A DNA stretch of 64,000 nucleotides from Flavobacterium sp. GTDB taxonomy: Bacteria > Bacteroidota > Bacteroidia > Flavobacteriales > Flavobacteriaceae. This document shows, piece after piece, positions 28,137 through 38,188 of this stretch. The notes under the pieces are model-generated. The model saw only the letters and a program-made list of their open reading frames with translations. It was not told where the DNA came from and ran no database searches. The translations under genes and the position numbers were made by a program. Location of the stretch: NCBI RefSeq assembly GCF_028689845.1, contig NZ_JAQVCH010000002.1:62001-126000 (forward strand), read 5' to 3'. Within the stretch, counting starts at the first letter, position 1, and every line of letters begins with the position of its first letter.

Positions 28137-31022
28137 TTAATTTTTAATTAATTTCATTGACTTTTCACGATTATTTAAATCTTTTACTCTTACAAAGTAA
28201 ATACCTTTAGTAAGGTCACTCACATCAAATCGATCGTTTTCATCATAGCCTTTTTCAAAACGTTTCACAACTTGACCAGTCACAGAATAGATTTCTACAC
28301 TAGTCGTAGGAATTGTAATTGAAAAAGAATCATTCGCCGGATTTGGTGCCAAAGCAATATCATCTCTCAATTCAAAAGAATCAGTACTTAGCGTTGGCAA
28401 ACGATTTCCATACACTTTAAATTCACCTGGTGCTAATGTAATTTGAGCCGTTGTACTCGTTACATTGATAGGTGCTTCGGTCATTAAATCATACCAAGTT
28501 CCGATGTAAGGAAAATCAGGTGTAATATTTTGATTGGCTACCGAAAAATTGGCCAAAATAACCACATTTTTTAATTGAGTTGAAGGCAAGGAATTATTGA
28601 ATACATAAATTCGTTGACGGATGTTATTTCCGTTTGGACTTATAGAATATTCTCCATTAAATACCGGTTCATTTTTCTTTAGAGCAATAAACTTGGAATA
28701 GGCATTATAAACCGAATTTCGCAAGGCATCACCCAGCCAGTTTTCAACCCATTGTGGTTGTGGTTTGGTATCTAATTTACAATCTCCTGGAGCGGTATCA
28801 TAATCGGTATTAACTGTACCATTAGAACAGGTGAAAATAGAATCATCCATTCCTAATTCTTGAAAATGCCAAATCATTTTTGGCCCAGGAATTAAGATAC
28901 TAGTCGCTCCTATAGCTTTCATTCTCGGAATGGTATTATTCAAATTATTATTAACCGGAGCAGTTCCGCCACCATTTCCAAAAGTCACGGCTTCATAAAT
29001 AATTCGGTCTTTATCATGACTTTCTGGATAACCCAATAATCGTTTTCCTTGAAAACCTCTACTCACGTGGCCCATTCGCGAAATGTCTGCATTGGCAGAA
29101 TTTCCGCTAATTAACTGTTTGTAAGGCGTCCAAAGCTCACCCCACATCATCACTCCTTTTCCTTCATTTATCCGATAATTTGCCCATTGTTGTTCTTCAT
29201 TATCCGAACCTAAATGTTCAAAAATAGCATAGTGATTTGGGTCTATTGACCAAGAATAATCGGCATATTCTTTTAATACAGCAACTCTATCTGCTTGATA
29301 ATTGTTGGTACATGTTTCGTCACCGGCAGTACAATTTTGAGTAAAACCTTTCGTTAAATCCCAACGAAAACCATCAATTTTATATTCTTGTATCCAGTGT
29401 TTAATAACACGTTTGGTATAGTATTTTGTTAAAGCAGATTGGTGATTAAAATCATCGCCAACACCATAACTATGTCTTGCCACAGTATTAAAGTAAGGAT
29501 TATCGGTTGCTGGCGGCCCCCATCCATCACCATCTGGATCACTCATCCACATTCTCACGCCAGGATTTCTGCCAAAAGCGTGGTTTAATGCTACATCTAG
29601 AATGACTGCAATTCCGTTTTGGTGGCATAAATCTACCAATTCTTTTAGTTTTGCTTGTGTGCCATAAAATTTATCTAAAGCCATATGAAAGGCTGTATTA
29701 TATCCCCAAGATTCATTTCCTTCAAATTCCATGACTGGCATTAATTGAATTGCATTTACTTTTAAATTGGTAAAATAACTCATTCGATTAATTAAATCTT
29801 GGAACGTTCTATTGGCATCAAAATCGCGAACTAACACTTCATAAACCACTAAATTGTCTTTATTTGGTTTTTGAAAATTTAAAGTCGCCTGACTCCATGG
29901 GTAAGGTTGTTGACCAGTTTGTAAAACCGTAACTTCTCTTTCTTGGCCTTGCGGATAAGCTGGCATATTAGGATAACTACTGTTTGGAATCCATTCATCA
30001 TCATAAGGCGAAAGCACTAGAGTAGAATACATATCTGCCGCTTTTACTAAAACAGGAGAATTAGTGACAGGCGTTTGATCGACTACCCAATACTGATAAG
30101 TATATAATTCACCTGGATTTAATCCGGTTAATTCTAACCAAAAAATATTAGTAGACGGATCTTTTTTCATGGCATATGAACTATTAGGTTGCCAGTTATT
30201 AAAGCTTCCCGCAACATATACAAAATCTTTTCCGGGAGCATTTAATTTTAACGTAGCTCGCGTGGCATCGGAAGGATTATAGTTTATTCCGTCCTCTACT
30301 CCGGCAGGAACTGCTTGTGGAATTACGCCTGGATTAACCAAAACACTAAACGATCTAAAAATGGTACTAGACCCTTGTGTAACTTCTAAAATATAATTTT
30401 GATTTGAAGTTATAGTTGTATGGTTGTAGGAATAACTTGAAGTTGATGGATTTGAATTCAGCACCGCTCCATTCGATTTCAACACATAACTAGCGTTTCC
30501 ACCGGTATTATTGGCTGCGATAGTCAAACTTCCGTTAGCATTAATGATTGTCGCACTATTATTGGCAGGAGAGGTTAAATTAACCTGAAACGTTCCCACA
30601 TTGAAAATAAAGTCAGTACAAGAAGGTGCTTCTTTTAAGGTTTGAGAACCATTGGCATTTCTAAATACCATTCCTAATTTGGTAGCATTGGCTTGTTGTG
30701 TTGCATTGATTCCAAAATAAACACTTGGAGTCAACGTAATCGACCATGTTCCATTTCCGTTATTGGTCATTAATCCGAGACCATTATCTTGTCCCCAGTT
30801 TCCAACAACTGAAAAACCAAAAGCATTTGTGTCATCACCAATGCCGGCATGCATATAAACTTTAGCAGGATTTGTTCCCATCAGGTTACAAGCTTGAGCA
30901 GCAGTTGATACGGTAATGGTAATTTGGTCTGTCACATTAAAAGTAGAAGGAGTAATGGTTACTTGACCAGAAACAATTCCGGAAAATAGTGACAATATAA
31001 AAATAACTATATATTTTTTCAT
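28137..31022 (-). CDS. Secreted GH13 alpha-amylase with T9SS sorting domain
   Basis: A 961-aa secreted starch-cleaving enzyme. Order: signal peptide (1-19), N-terminal beta domains, a CBM48-like E-set domain (about 240-350, FVYVAGSFNNWQP), the GH13 barrel (about 385-790), and a C-terminal type IX sorting domain (about 885-961, from ALAPNPANDSF to MKLIKN). The catalytic set by family alignment is Asp555 (DGFRWD), Glu602 (IFEHLG) and Asp670 (PESHDKD). The sorting domain predicts export across the outer membrane to the cell surface or medium, unlike the lipid-anchored SusG of Bacteroides. It is last in the susC operon. Confidence 0.93.
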   Translation of the reverse strand: MKKYIVIFILSLFSGIVSGQVTITPSTFNVTDQITITVSTAAQACNLMGTNPAKVYMHAGIGDDTNAFGFSVVGNWGQDNGLGLMTNNGNGTWSITLTPSVYFGINATQQANATKLGMVFRNANGSQTLKEAPSCTDFIFNVGTFQVNLTSPANNSATIINANGSLTIAANNTGGNASYVLKSNGAVLNSNPSTSSYSYNHTTITSNQNYILEVTQGSSTIFRSFSVLVNPGVIPQAVPAGVEDGINYNPSDATRATLKLNAPGKDFVYVAGSFNNWQPNSSYAMKKDPSTNIFWLELTGLNPGELYTYQYWVVDQTPVTNSPVLVKAADMYSTLVLSPYDDEWIPNSSYPNMPAYPQGQEREVTVLQTGQQPYPWSQATLNFQKPNKDNLVVYEVLVRDFDANRTFQDLINRMSYFTNLKVNAIQLMPVMEFEGNESWGYNTAFHMALDKFYGTQAKLKELVDLCHQNGIAVILDVALNHAFGRNPGVRMWMSDPDGDGWGPPATDNPYFNTVARHSYGVGDDFNHQSALTKYYTKRVIKHWIQEYKIDGFRWDLTKGFTQNCTAGDETCTNNYQADRVAVLKEYADYSWSIDPNHYAIFEHLGSDNEEQQWANYRINEGKGVMMWGELWTPYKQLISGNSANADISRMGHVSRGFQGKRLLGYPESHDKDRIIYEAVTFGNGGGTAPVNNNLNNTIPRMKAIGATSILIPGPKMIWHFQELGMDDSIFTCSNGTVNTDYDTAPGDCKLDTKPQPQWVENWLGDALRNSVYNAYSKFIALKKNEPVFNGEYSISPNGNNIRQRIYVFNNSLPSTQLKNVVILANFSVANQNITPDFPYIGTWYDLMTEAPINVTSTTAQITLAPGEFKVYGNRLPTLSTDSFELRDDIALAPNPANDSFSITIPTTSVEIYSVTGQVVKRFEKGYDENDRFDVSDLTKGIYFVRVKDLNNREKSMKLIKN

Positions 31023-31041
31023 AGTATGAATTTTAAATGAT

Positions 31042-31072
31042 AAAAAAGGGCTGTTGTATAACAGCCCTTTTT
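31042..31072 (-). terminator. Hairpin between susE-like and amylase genes
   Basis: Stem GGGCTGTT / AACAGCCC with a 4-nt loop, flanked by A6 and T5, 18 bp after the SusE-like stop. It is a full rho-independent terminator inside the operon. It would lower or gate expression of the downstream amylase unless read through. Confidence 0.8.
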
Positions 31073-31089
31073 AGGAAAAAAGTAAAAAA

Positions 31090-32133
31090 TTATTGAGCTA
31101 TTAACTCATAAGTATATAATCTAGGATTAGATAAATCTAATTTAACCAAATAAGTACCTGCTACACTCACCGAAAGATTCCCTCCGTCTTGAGTCAAAGC
31201 TGCTGGATCACCACCAAAGTTGATTGTCCAAGCGTCATTTGCTCTAAATTTGAATTCATCAGCCGTTAACGCCATAATACCTTCCCACATTTTAGTGTCA
31301 GCATTATATGTTAATGGTGTACTAGCATCCCATCCACCTGGAGTGGCTGCACCAATGATGCCCCAATTGGTTAAAGTAGTCGAGTAAGTTAATGCGGTTG
31401 TATTAGCATTTACACGATAATAACCAGGAACTGCAGAACAATCTGTTTCATCTTGTTCTACTAAAATACCAGAAAATGAACCATCATCACCCCAATCCGT
31501 ATTACCCCAATTGAAAGCACCTGAAGCATCTGGAGCTAAAAACTTATAGCTACCATCTAACCATACAAATCCTTCATAATCAGTTTCTCCATAAGCAGAA
31601 GAAGCCAATCTAGGTGCTGTAGGTGGATTCCAACCTTGATGATTACCAGGAACCGCGATTGCTGGTAAACTTGTAGAAAATGTTGTAACCAATACAGTTA
31701 CAACATTTGAATAAACAGGTTGAGAACTTATTGTACCCGTATCCGATTTAATTCTAATATCTAATGCTTCTTCAACAAAAGGCGTTAAACCTGCTGCTAC
31801 TGCTGCGTTATTTAACTCTAAAACGGTCCAAGTGATAGTAGTTCCGTTTGTAGTTGATACTTCGATAGCATTTTCAAAGTCAGTTCCTCCAGCAGCTATT
31901 TCTACTGTATAGGTTATAGCTGTAGGCGAACCATAATCAGCATCTTCCCAACTCACAGTTAACGCTGGGTTAGTATCTAATTCAGGTGTTAAAACTACCG
32001 AAGTTCCAGCATCTGGAGTTAGAATAGCAAATTCAGCTGGTGGCGTTGTAAACATTAAATCTTGTTCGTCTTCGCAAGACCAAAACCCAATGGAAATAAG
32101 GGCAACTAGGAATATATTTAATTTATTTTTCAT
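31090..32133 (-). CDS. SusE/SusF-like starch-binding outer-membrane lipoprotein
   Basis: A 347-aa lipoprotein (leader ending FWSC, Cys20). It has an N-terminal SusE domain (about residues 25-140, including ALTVSWEDADYGSPTAITYTV) and one or two C-terminal starch-binding modules (AVPGNHQGWNPPTAPRLAS; GAATPGGWDASTPLTYN), with tryptophans that usually stack on glucan. It should sit at the cell surface next to SusCD and hold starch. It is shorter than Bacteroides SusE/SusF pairs, and no second copy follows. Confidence 0.87.
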   Translation of the reverse strand: MKNKLNIFLVALISIGFWSCEDEQDLMFTTPPAEFAILTPDAGTSVVLTPELDTNPALTVSWEDADYGSPTAITYTVEIAAGGTDFENAIEVSTTNGTTITWTVLELNNAAVAAGLTPFVEEALDIRIKSDTGTISSQPVYSNVVTVLVTTFSTSLPAIAVPGNHQGWNPPTAPRLASSAYGETDYEGFVWLDGSYKFLAPDASGAFNWGNTDWGDDGSFSGILVEQDETDCSAVPGYYRVNANTTALTYSTTLTNWGIIGAATPGGWDASTPLTYNADTKMWEGIMALTADEFKFRANDAWTINFGGDPAALTQDGGNLSVSVAGTYLVKLDLSNPRLYTYELIAQ

Positions 32134-32164
32134 TTGTATTTATATTTATGTTAAAAGATAGTTA

Positions 32165-33766
32165 TTAATAACCGGGATTTTGAGTTAAATTAGGATTTGA
32201 TGCCAAAGAAGCTTCAGGAAGTGGGTACAATTTTAAGTGATTAGAAATTGAAATTCCATTTGATCCATTCCCTTTCCACGCCCAATTATAGGCTCCACCA
32301 GTATATTTATTAAAACGGATTAAATCTTGTCTTCTGTGTGACTCCCAGTGTAATTCTCTTGCTCTTTCGTCAAGTATAAAATCTAGGGTTAATGCTGAAG
32401 AATTAATATTTGCCGCAGAAGAACCATTGTTAGCACGTTCTCTCAAAGCATTTACATATCCTAAAGCAGTTGAAGTAGATGCATTTCCAGCTCCTCGTAA
32501 AGCACATTCAGCATACATCAAGTAAGCATCTGCTAAACGAAATAAAGGAAAATCCGTATCAACAAAAGTTGAGTTTGGCCCTACAGCACCTGTAGAAGAA
32601 ATGTTTGAGTATTTACCTAGAATATAACCTTGGTCTCTGTTCGCAACATCGGTGATATTAATGTCTCTAGAACCCGAAATAATAGTGTTTCTAGTATCAT
32701 TATCAAATTCAGCTCCATTGAATTTTTCGACAAACTGCTTTCTCAAGCGAAGAGCTCCGCCCCAAGCACCAGCACCAACTCCAAAAGATTCGCCATTCTG
32801 TTCTATAGAACCAACTTGACCATTTATCATTACGGTGGTTGGACCATAATTTTGAGTTACATTTCCATCAGATTGAATTGCAAAAATCATTTCAGGAGAT
32901 AAATTATTATCAGCTTTAAAATTATTTAAATAATTTGAATTTAAAACATATCCTCCTGAAATAACAGCATTACACTGATCTACGCAATCTGTATATCTAT
33001 TTGTATTGATATAAACCTCAGCATTTAAATACATTTTTGCTAAAATCATGTGAGCAAAACCTTGGTCTAAACGACCTGATTCATTTGTTTTTGGAGCTTT
33101 TAAATTTGGAATAATAGCCAATAATTCAGACTCAACAAATTCAAACAACTGCTGTCTGTTGTATTCAGGACCAGCAGTATTAATTGGATCATTTTCAGTT
33201 ACAAAAGCTGCTTTTCCAAATAAATCCATTAAATGATAGTAGGCCAATGCTCTTTGTGCTCTAGCCTCATATCTGTATGCCTCGATATCAGCAACTTCTT
33301 GCGTACTTGTTATACCTCTAGAAGCTAGTTTTTCAGGAGTTGATTCTCTTAAAAACTCGTTTACTAAAGCCACGTGATACATTCCTCTACTATACATTCC
33401 TCTAAATATAGGATTGGCTGCATTCCAAATGTTTCTTTGAATTTCACGAGTGCCTGGGTCATTTTCATAACTCCAAATCACTTCATCAGTAGCAAGGTCT
33501 TGCATATACCACAAACATCGACCATATTGACTTGTTCCAGCATCTACTCCACCAATATTTGATGAGCCAGAACCATCTGTTCCAGTTAACGATAAATTAC
33601 CATAAACCCCAGCAATAGCTCTTTTATATGCACCTGGCTGACTGTAAAACTCGTCGACGGTCGTTGACAAAGGATCTTCCGGTGTCACGTCTAAATCATC
33701 CATACATGATTGCATAAAAAATGCAAATCCTAGTAAAGCGATTAATTTAACATTTATTTTTTTCAT
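32165..33766 (-). CDS. susD: SusD/RagB-family glycan-binding lipoprotein
   Basis: A 533-aa surface lipoprotein (leader ending MQSC, Cys21) that caps the SusC channel and binds starch pieces. The N-terminal SusD-like part (LDVTPEDPLSTTVDEFYSQPGAY) and TPR-type helices (ARAQRALAYYHLMDLFGKAAF) are followed by the typical end: DADLMYAEC-like (LADAYLMYAECALRG), LDFILDERARELHWESHRRQDLIRF and YPLPEASLASNPNLTQNPGY. It begins ten bases after susC on the same strand, the canonical pair order. Confidence 0.96.
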   Translation of the reverse strand: MKKINVKLIALLGFAFFMQSCMDDLDVTPEDPLSTTVDEFYSQPGAYKRAIAGVYGNLSLTGTDGSGSSNIGGVDAGTSQYGRCLWYMQDLATDEVIWSYENDPGTREIQRNIWNAANPIFRGMYSRGMYHVALVNEFLRESTPEKLASRGITSTQEVADIEAYRYEARAQRALAYYHLMDLFGKAAFVTENDPINTAGPEYNRQQLFEFVESELLAIIPNLKAPKTNESGRLDQGFAHMILAKMYLNAEVYINTNRYTDCVDQCNAVISGGYVLNSNYLNNFKADNNLSPEMIFAIQSDGNVTQNYGPTTVMINGQVGSIEQNGESFGVGAGAWGGALRLRKQFVEKFNGAEFDNDTRNTIISGSRDINITDVANRDQGYILGKYSNISSTGAVGPNSTFVDTDFPLFRLADAYLMYAECALRGAGNASTSTALGYVNALRERANNGSSAANINSSALTLDFILDERARELHWESHRRQDLIRFNKYTGGAYNWAWKGNGSNGISISNHLKLYPLPEASLASNPNLTQNPGY

Positions 33767-33776
33767 AGTTTTTTAA

Positions 33777-36740
33777 TTAAAATTTCACATTAGCTCCAAA
33801 CAAAAATTGTCTTTGTCTTGGATATATTGTTTGATCAACTCCTCCTGTAATTTCAGGATCTAATCCATCATATTCTGTAATAATTAATGGGTTTTGAACT
33901 GAAGTAAATATTCGTAAAGAAGCTTTCCCTTCTAACCATTTTGGGAAAGTATATCCCAATGTTGCATAATCCATTCGCAAGAAAGAACCATTTTCAACAA
34001 ACAAATCTGACAATACGTTTTCACCATTTTGCTGCTGAAATCCAGTAAATTCATAGAATGTTGAAATATTTTCTAATACTTGACCTTCTTGTAAAACACT
34101 ACTATAAGATCTTGAAGATTTTGTTGTATTTAGAATGCGATTTCCAACACTAGCTCTTAAGTTAAACCCTAAGTCAAAATTTTTGTAATTAACATTCGTA
34201 GCAAAACCAAGTAAAAAGTCTGGATCTGGATTTTTGTATACATATCGGTCTTCACCACTAATAATACCATCTCCATTTAAATCGGCAAATGCTCCTTCAA
34301 CTGGCGAACCATTAACATCATATAATTGTTTGTATACAAAGAATGAAAAAGGTGCGTATCCTTCATCTATAATTTGAGAAGTTCCTCCAGTACCTGCTCC
34401 AGTTGCACCAGTATAAATAGGCTGACCTAAAGCAACTTTATCAATTCTTCTTTCATATTTTGTTGCATTAAAAGAAACATTCCAAGTAAGATCCTCTTTT
34501 TTAATCACATCATAAGCGATAGAAAACTCAACTCCTTTTGTACTCATGTCCCCAATATTTTGAGGCCCTTGGTTTGTATAATTTCCACCATCAGGAAACG
34601 GAGCCGTTTGGAATAAATCATAAGATTGCTTGTAGAATAAATCTAATGCTCCCGTTAATCTGTTATCCATAAATCCATAATCTACACCCACATTGTATGA
34701 ATAGGTTTCTTCCCATTTAACTGGGCCATAAGGTTCTGGAACTCCAACTGGATAAACAGTTCCGCCAATAATATACTGCGAATAAGGGTCACCCGTACTG
34801 TATTTAGGTAAGTAAAATGTTCCGGCTGCAATATCTTGTTGCCCTGTAATACCCCAACCCAATCTAAGTTTTAAATCAGAAAGCTTAGTACTATCAGCAA
34901 AGAAATCTTCTTTTAGTTTCCATGCAAAAGCTACAGAAGGAAAATCCCCCCAACGGTTGTCTTCTCCAAAACGAGAAGTACCATCACGTCTATACGTCAT
35001 CGTAACTAAATACTTATTACTAAAATTTAAATTAGCTCTTCCAAAGAAACCTAACAAAACAACATCGTCATTTACATAAGAACCTGGAACATCTTGCGGA
35101 TTGTTTCTGTTTCTTGTAAAGTTTCCTTCATTTTCAAATTTTTGATACGAATAACCACCCGTAACCTCATATACTAAATTTCCAGTTTCGTTGTTGTAAA
35201 CTAAATAACTGTCTAATAATTTATTGGTAACCGTACTTTCAGAATAAGAATCGGTTCCGTAAAGCTTAGTTCCATTTATAAACCCTGTTAAAGCATTTTT
35301 GCTAACTTCAACAGTTCTGTTTCCATTTTGTTGATCGTAACCCAAATTAACTACAGCTCTCAACTCAGGTAAAAAATGAAATTTATAATCAACTTCAAAA
35401 TTTCCAAAAAATCGGTTATTTATACCTATATCATTCGTTTGCATCAATTGAGCTACTGGATTTCTAGTAGCCGGTGCAAGGAAATTTGATGTGTTTGGTC
35501 CATTTCTGTACTCAAAAAAGCCATCATAAGGAGAAGCTGCGTCGTAAACGGGTTGTGTTGGATCAAAACGAATAGCGGCTCCTTCTACTCCAGCGGCAAA
35601 TCTATTTTTTTGATTTGTATAATTTGCAGTTACTTTAAACTTCAAATGATTTTCAAAGAATTCAGGAGAAAGATTTAAAGCCACTGTGTTTCTAGTAAAA
35701 CTATTGGTCAAACGCAAACCTTCTTGGTAAGTGTTACCTACAGAAAGACGCGTTGGGATCATTTTAAATAGATTTCCTTTTATAGACAAATTATTGTCCA
35801 CAAAATCAGTTCTTCTATAAATTTCATCTTGCCAATCGGTATTTGCTGTGCCTAATTTATTGACTACGTTGATATTTCCCGGTTTGTATTTAGGATCCAG
35901 CGGATCGGTAGGATATTCTGATATAATTAAACTTCTAAATTGATCTGCACTATATACATCAACTTGATTGTAGTTTTTACCAGTCCCGTATTGAAAATTA
36001 TAATCTACTTGCAACGTTTTTCCTGCTCTTTTTGTTGTAATAATAATTACACCATTAGCGGCACGCGAACCATAAATTGCAGTAGCTGATGCATCTTTCA
36101 ATACCGTAAAGCTTTCAATGTCATTTGGATTAATTGAAGAAAGCACAGAAGTTGCTCCTTCACCTGTTGAATTTGAAACTGGTAAACCATCAATTACAAT
36201 CAAAGGATCGTTAGAAGCTAATAAAGAAGAACCTCCACGAATTCTGATTTCTGCACCAGAACCAGGAGCTCCACTTTGATTGATAGTAACACCGGCTACA
36301 CGTCCGTTTAATAAACTCTCAGCCGTAGCATTTGCACCTTTATTAAAGTCTTTAGTTGAAACTGTTGCCACAGCTCCAGTTGCATCTTTTTTCTTAACAG
36401 TACCATAACCCACCGCAACTAAGGTTACCTCATCTAGTTGTGTTAAATCTTCTTCTAATTTAACAGCGATGCTCTTTTGAGATTCATAGACAACATCTGT
36501 TTTCTTGTATCCTACATACGAGAATTCAAGAACATCTCCTTTTTTAAGATCTGACAGTGTAAAATTCCCATCAAAATCAGTTGTAGTACCTTTGGTAGTA
36601 CCTTTCACAATTACATTTACTCCAGGCAAGGGCTGACCAGAAATATTTTCCGTCACAACCCCACTTAATGTGTTCTGTGCAAGTGCACTAAACGGCAGTA
36701 GCAGTAATAAAAATAACAACTTTTTATAAATTGTTTTCAT
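33777..36740 (-). CDS. susC: SusC/RagA-family TonB-dependent outer-membrane transporter
   Basis: A 987-aa importer for maltodextrins across the outer membrane. Order: signal peptide (1-21), CarboxypepD_reg-like domain (about 22-110, with GVVTENISGQPLPGVNVIVKG), a TonB plug (about 115-225, AVGYGTVKKKDATGAVATV, RIRGGSSL, NPNDIESFTVLKDASATAIY) and a 22-strand barrel ending RQRQFLFGANVKF. It is first in the leftward operon. The 222-bp gap to the divergent lacI gene contains the operator candidate at 36850-36863. Confidence 0.96.
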   Translation of the reverse strand: MKTIYKKLLFLLLLLPFSALAQNTLSGVVTENISGQPLPGVNVIVKGTTKGTTTDFDGNFTLSDLKKGDVLEFSYVGYKKTDVVYESQKSIAVKLEEDLTQLDEVTLVAVGYGTVKKKDATGAVATVSTKDFNKGANATAESLLNGRVAGVTINQSGAPGSGAEIRIRGGSSLLASNDPLIVIDGLPVSNSTGEGATSVLSSINPNDIESFTVLKDASATAIYGSRAANGVIIITTKRAGKTLQVDYNFQYGTGKNYNQVDVYSADQFRSLIISEYPTDPLDPKYKPGNINVVNKLGTANTDWQDEIYRRTDFVDNNLSIKGNLFKMIPTRLSVGNTYQEGLRLTNSFTRNTVALNLSPEFFENHLKFKVTANYTNQKNRFAAGVEGAAIRFDPTQPVYDAASPYDGFFEYRNGPNTSNFLAPATRNPVAQLMQTNDIGINNRFFGNFEVDYKFHFLPELRAVVNLGYDQQNGNRTVEVSKNALTGFINGTKLYGTDSYSESTVTNKLLDSYLVYNNETGNLVYEVTGGYSYQKFENEGNFTRNRNNPQDVPGSYVNDDVVLLGFFGRANLNFSNKYLVTMTYRRDGTSRFGEDNRWGDFPSVAFAWKLKEDFFADSTKLSDLKLRLGWGITGQQDIAAGTFYLPKYSTGDPYSQYIIGGTVYPVGVPEPYGPVKWEETYSYNVGVDYGFMDNRLTGALDLFYKQSYDLFQTAPFPDGGNYTNQGPQNIGDMSTKGVEFSIAYDVIKKEDLTWNVSFNATKYERRIDKVALGQPIYTGATGAGTGGTSQIIDEGYAPFSFFVYKQLYDVNGSPVEGAFADLNGDGIISGEDRYVYKNPDPDFLLGFATNVNYKNFDLGFNLRASVGNRILNTTKSSRSYSSVLQEGQVLENISTFYEFTGFQQQNGENVLSDLFVENGSFLRMDYATLGYTFPKWLEGKASLRIFTSVQNPLIITEYDGLDPEITGGVDQTIYPRQRQFLFGANVKF

Positions 36741-36849
36741 ACAGTTTGTTTAAATTAAAAATTTTTGTTTTGAACTTATATCATTACTTCGAGTGTTAAA
36801 ATTACGCAAAATTTATGATAATTTTCACAGTCGGTCGTTAATTAGGCTG

Positions 36850-36863
36850 CGAAAACGTTTTCG
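36850..36863. promoter_or_regulatory. Candidate LacI-type operator
   Basis: CGAAAACGTTTTCG is a perfect 14-bp palindrome centred on CG, the usual form of LacI/CcpA-type operators. It lies 110 bp before susC and 100 bp before lacI, the only such palindrome I saw between them. The adjacent LacI-family gene is the obvious binder. Confidence 0.65.
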
Positions 36864-36962
36864 TGTTGAAAAGTTTTACGATAGTTGTGAATTTATCCAT
36901 AAAAAATACGATTTTAGGAAAATAAAATTATCTTTATTGTCAAATTACTAATTCAACAAAAC

Positions 36963-37988
36963 ATGAAAAGAAAAGTTACTTTAAAGCAAATTGCCAAAGA
37001 ATTAGACGTTTCCATTTCCACCGTTTCTAAATCACTTAAAGATAGTTCTGAAATTAGCGAAGATACCAGACAAAAAGTACAAGCTTTTGCAAAGTTATAT
37101 AATTACAAACCCAACAATATTGCACTCAGTTTAAAAAACAGAAAGACAAAAACTATTGGCATAATTATTCCGGAAATTGTCCACCATTTTTTTGCCACCG
37201 TAATTAGTGGTGTTGAAAATGTGGCCAACGAAAACGGCTATAATGTTATTGTTTGCCTTTCGGATGAGTCTTTTGACAAAGAAGTAATCAATATGGAAAT
37301 GTTAGCAAACGGAAGCATTGACGGCTTTATCATGTCGTTATCAAAGGAAACACAACAAAAGAAAGATTTTCATCATATCTCTGAAGTAATTAACCAAGGA
37401 ATGCCGGTCGTAATGTTTGACCGCGTTACCAACGATATTTTATGCGACAAAGTAATCATCGATGACAATCTAGCTGCCTTTCAAGCTGTTCAAACTTTAA
37501 TTGATAAAGGATTAAATAAAATAGCCCTTATTACTACGGTAGATTATGTTAGCGTTGGAAAACTTCGAACCGATGGCTATATAAAGGCTCTGCAAATGAA
37601 TGACTTGAAAGTAAATGAGAACCTCATCATAAAAATTGAAGACATTGACCAATCGGACGAACTCATTGAAAAACTAATTGAAAGCGAAAAAATTGACGCT
37701 GTTTTTGCGGTAAACGAACTCTTTGCCGTAACCGCTATCAAGGCCGCCTTGAGAAAAGGGTTGCGAATTCCAGAAGATATTGCCATCATTGGTTTTACAG
37801 ATGGAATTATTTCTAAATATTCTACCCCAAGCATTACCACAGTCAGTCAAAACGGTATAAAAATGGGAGGAAAAGCAGCAAAAATGTTGATTGAACGTTT
37901 AGAAAGTGATGACGAAGATGACGAGCAATACAGAACCGAAGTGATTGAGACACATCTAGTGGAACGAGAATCTACGCCAACGTTATAG
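36963..37988 (+). CDS. LacI-family transcriptional regulator of the starch locus
   Basis: A 341-aa regulator with a LacI helix-turn-helix at the N-terminus (VTLKQIAKELDVSISTVSKSL, residues 4-24), the hinge helix (PNNIALSLKNRKTKTIGIIIP) and a periplasmic-binding-like effector domain. It is divergent from susC and precedes the transporter/phosphorylase genes. It probably senses maltose or a related sugar and controls both arms of the locus. Bacteroides thetaiotaomicron uses SusR for the same task; no SusR-like gene is seen here. Downstream 37989-38188 is a 200-bp control region. Confidence 0.92.
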   Translation: MKRKVTLKQIAKELDVSISTVSKSLKDSSEISEDTRQKVQAFAKLYNYKPNNIALSLKNRKTKTIGIIIPEIVHHFFATVISGVENVANENGYNVIVCLSDESFDKEVINMEMLANGSIDGFIMSLSKETQQKKDFHHISEVINQGMPVVMFDRVTNDILCDKVIIDDNLAAFQAVQTLIDKGLNKIALITTVDYVSVGKLRTDGYIKALQMNDLKVNENLIIKIEDIDQSDELIEKLIESEKIDAVFAVNELFAVTAIKAALRKGLRIPEDIAIIGFTDGIISKYSTPSITTVSQNGIKMGGKAAKMLIERLESDDEDDEQYRTEVIETHLVERESTPTL

Positions 37989-38087
37989 TAGCCGTAAACC
38001 ACTGATTTTATTGACCTTAAAAAATAAAAACTCAAAAATCACTTCTTAAAAAAATTACTAAAAAATAGTTTCGTTTTAAAAAAAAAC

Positions 38088-38095
38088 TATATTTG
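38088..38095 (+). promoter_or_regulatory. -7 box of the maltodextrin operon
   Basis: TATATTTG is an exact TAnnTTTG -7 box, 93 bp before the transporter ATG. The -33 element is weak. Transcription from about 38100 would place the 12-bp hairpin (38103-38145) at the extreme 5' end of the mRNA. Confidence 0.55.
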
Positions 38096-38102
38096 TACTT
38101 AA

Positions 38103-38162
38103 TTATCAAAGCTTGTATTTTTACTTCGAACCAAAGTTTTGATAAGCCATAAATCGCTTATC
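38103..38162 (+). promoter_or_regulatory. Two mutually exclusive hairpins in the 5' leader of the maltodextrin operon
   Basis: Hairpin 1 pairs 38103-38114 with 38134-38145 (12 bp including one G-U). Hairpin 2 pairs GATAAGC (38141-38147) with GCTTATC (38156-38162). They share 38141-38145, so both cannot form at once. The leader ends 26 nt before the ATG. A regulatory role is inferred only. Confidence 0.4.
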
Positions 38163-38188
38163 GTATTAATTATTAACTAATTACGATA

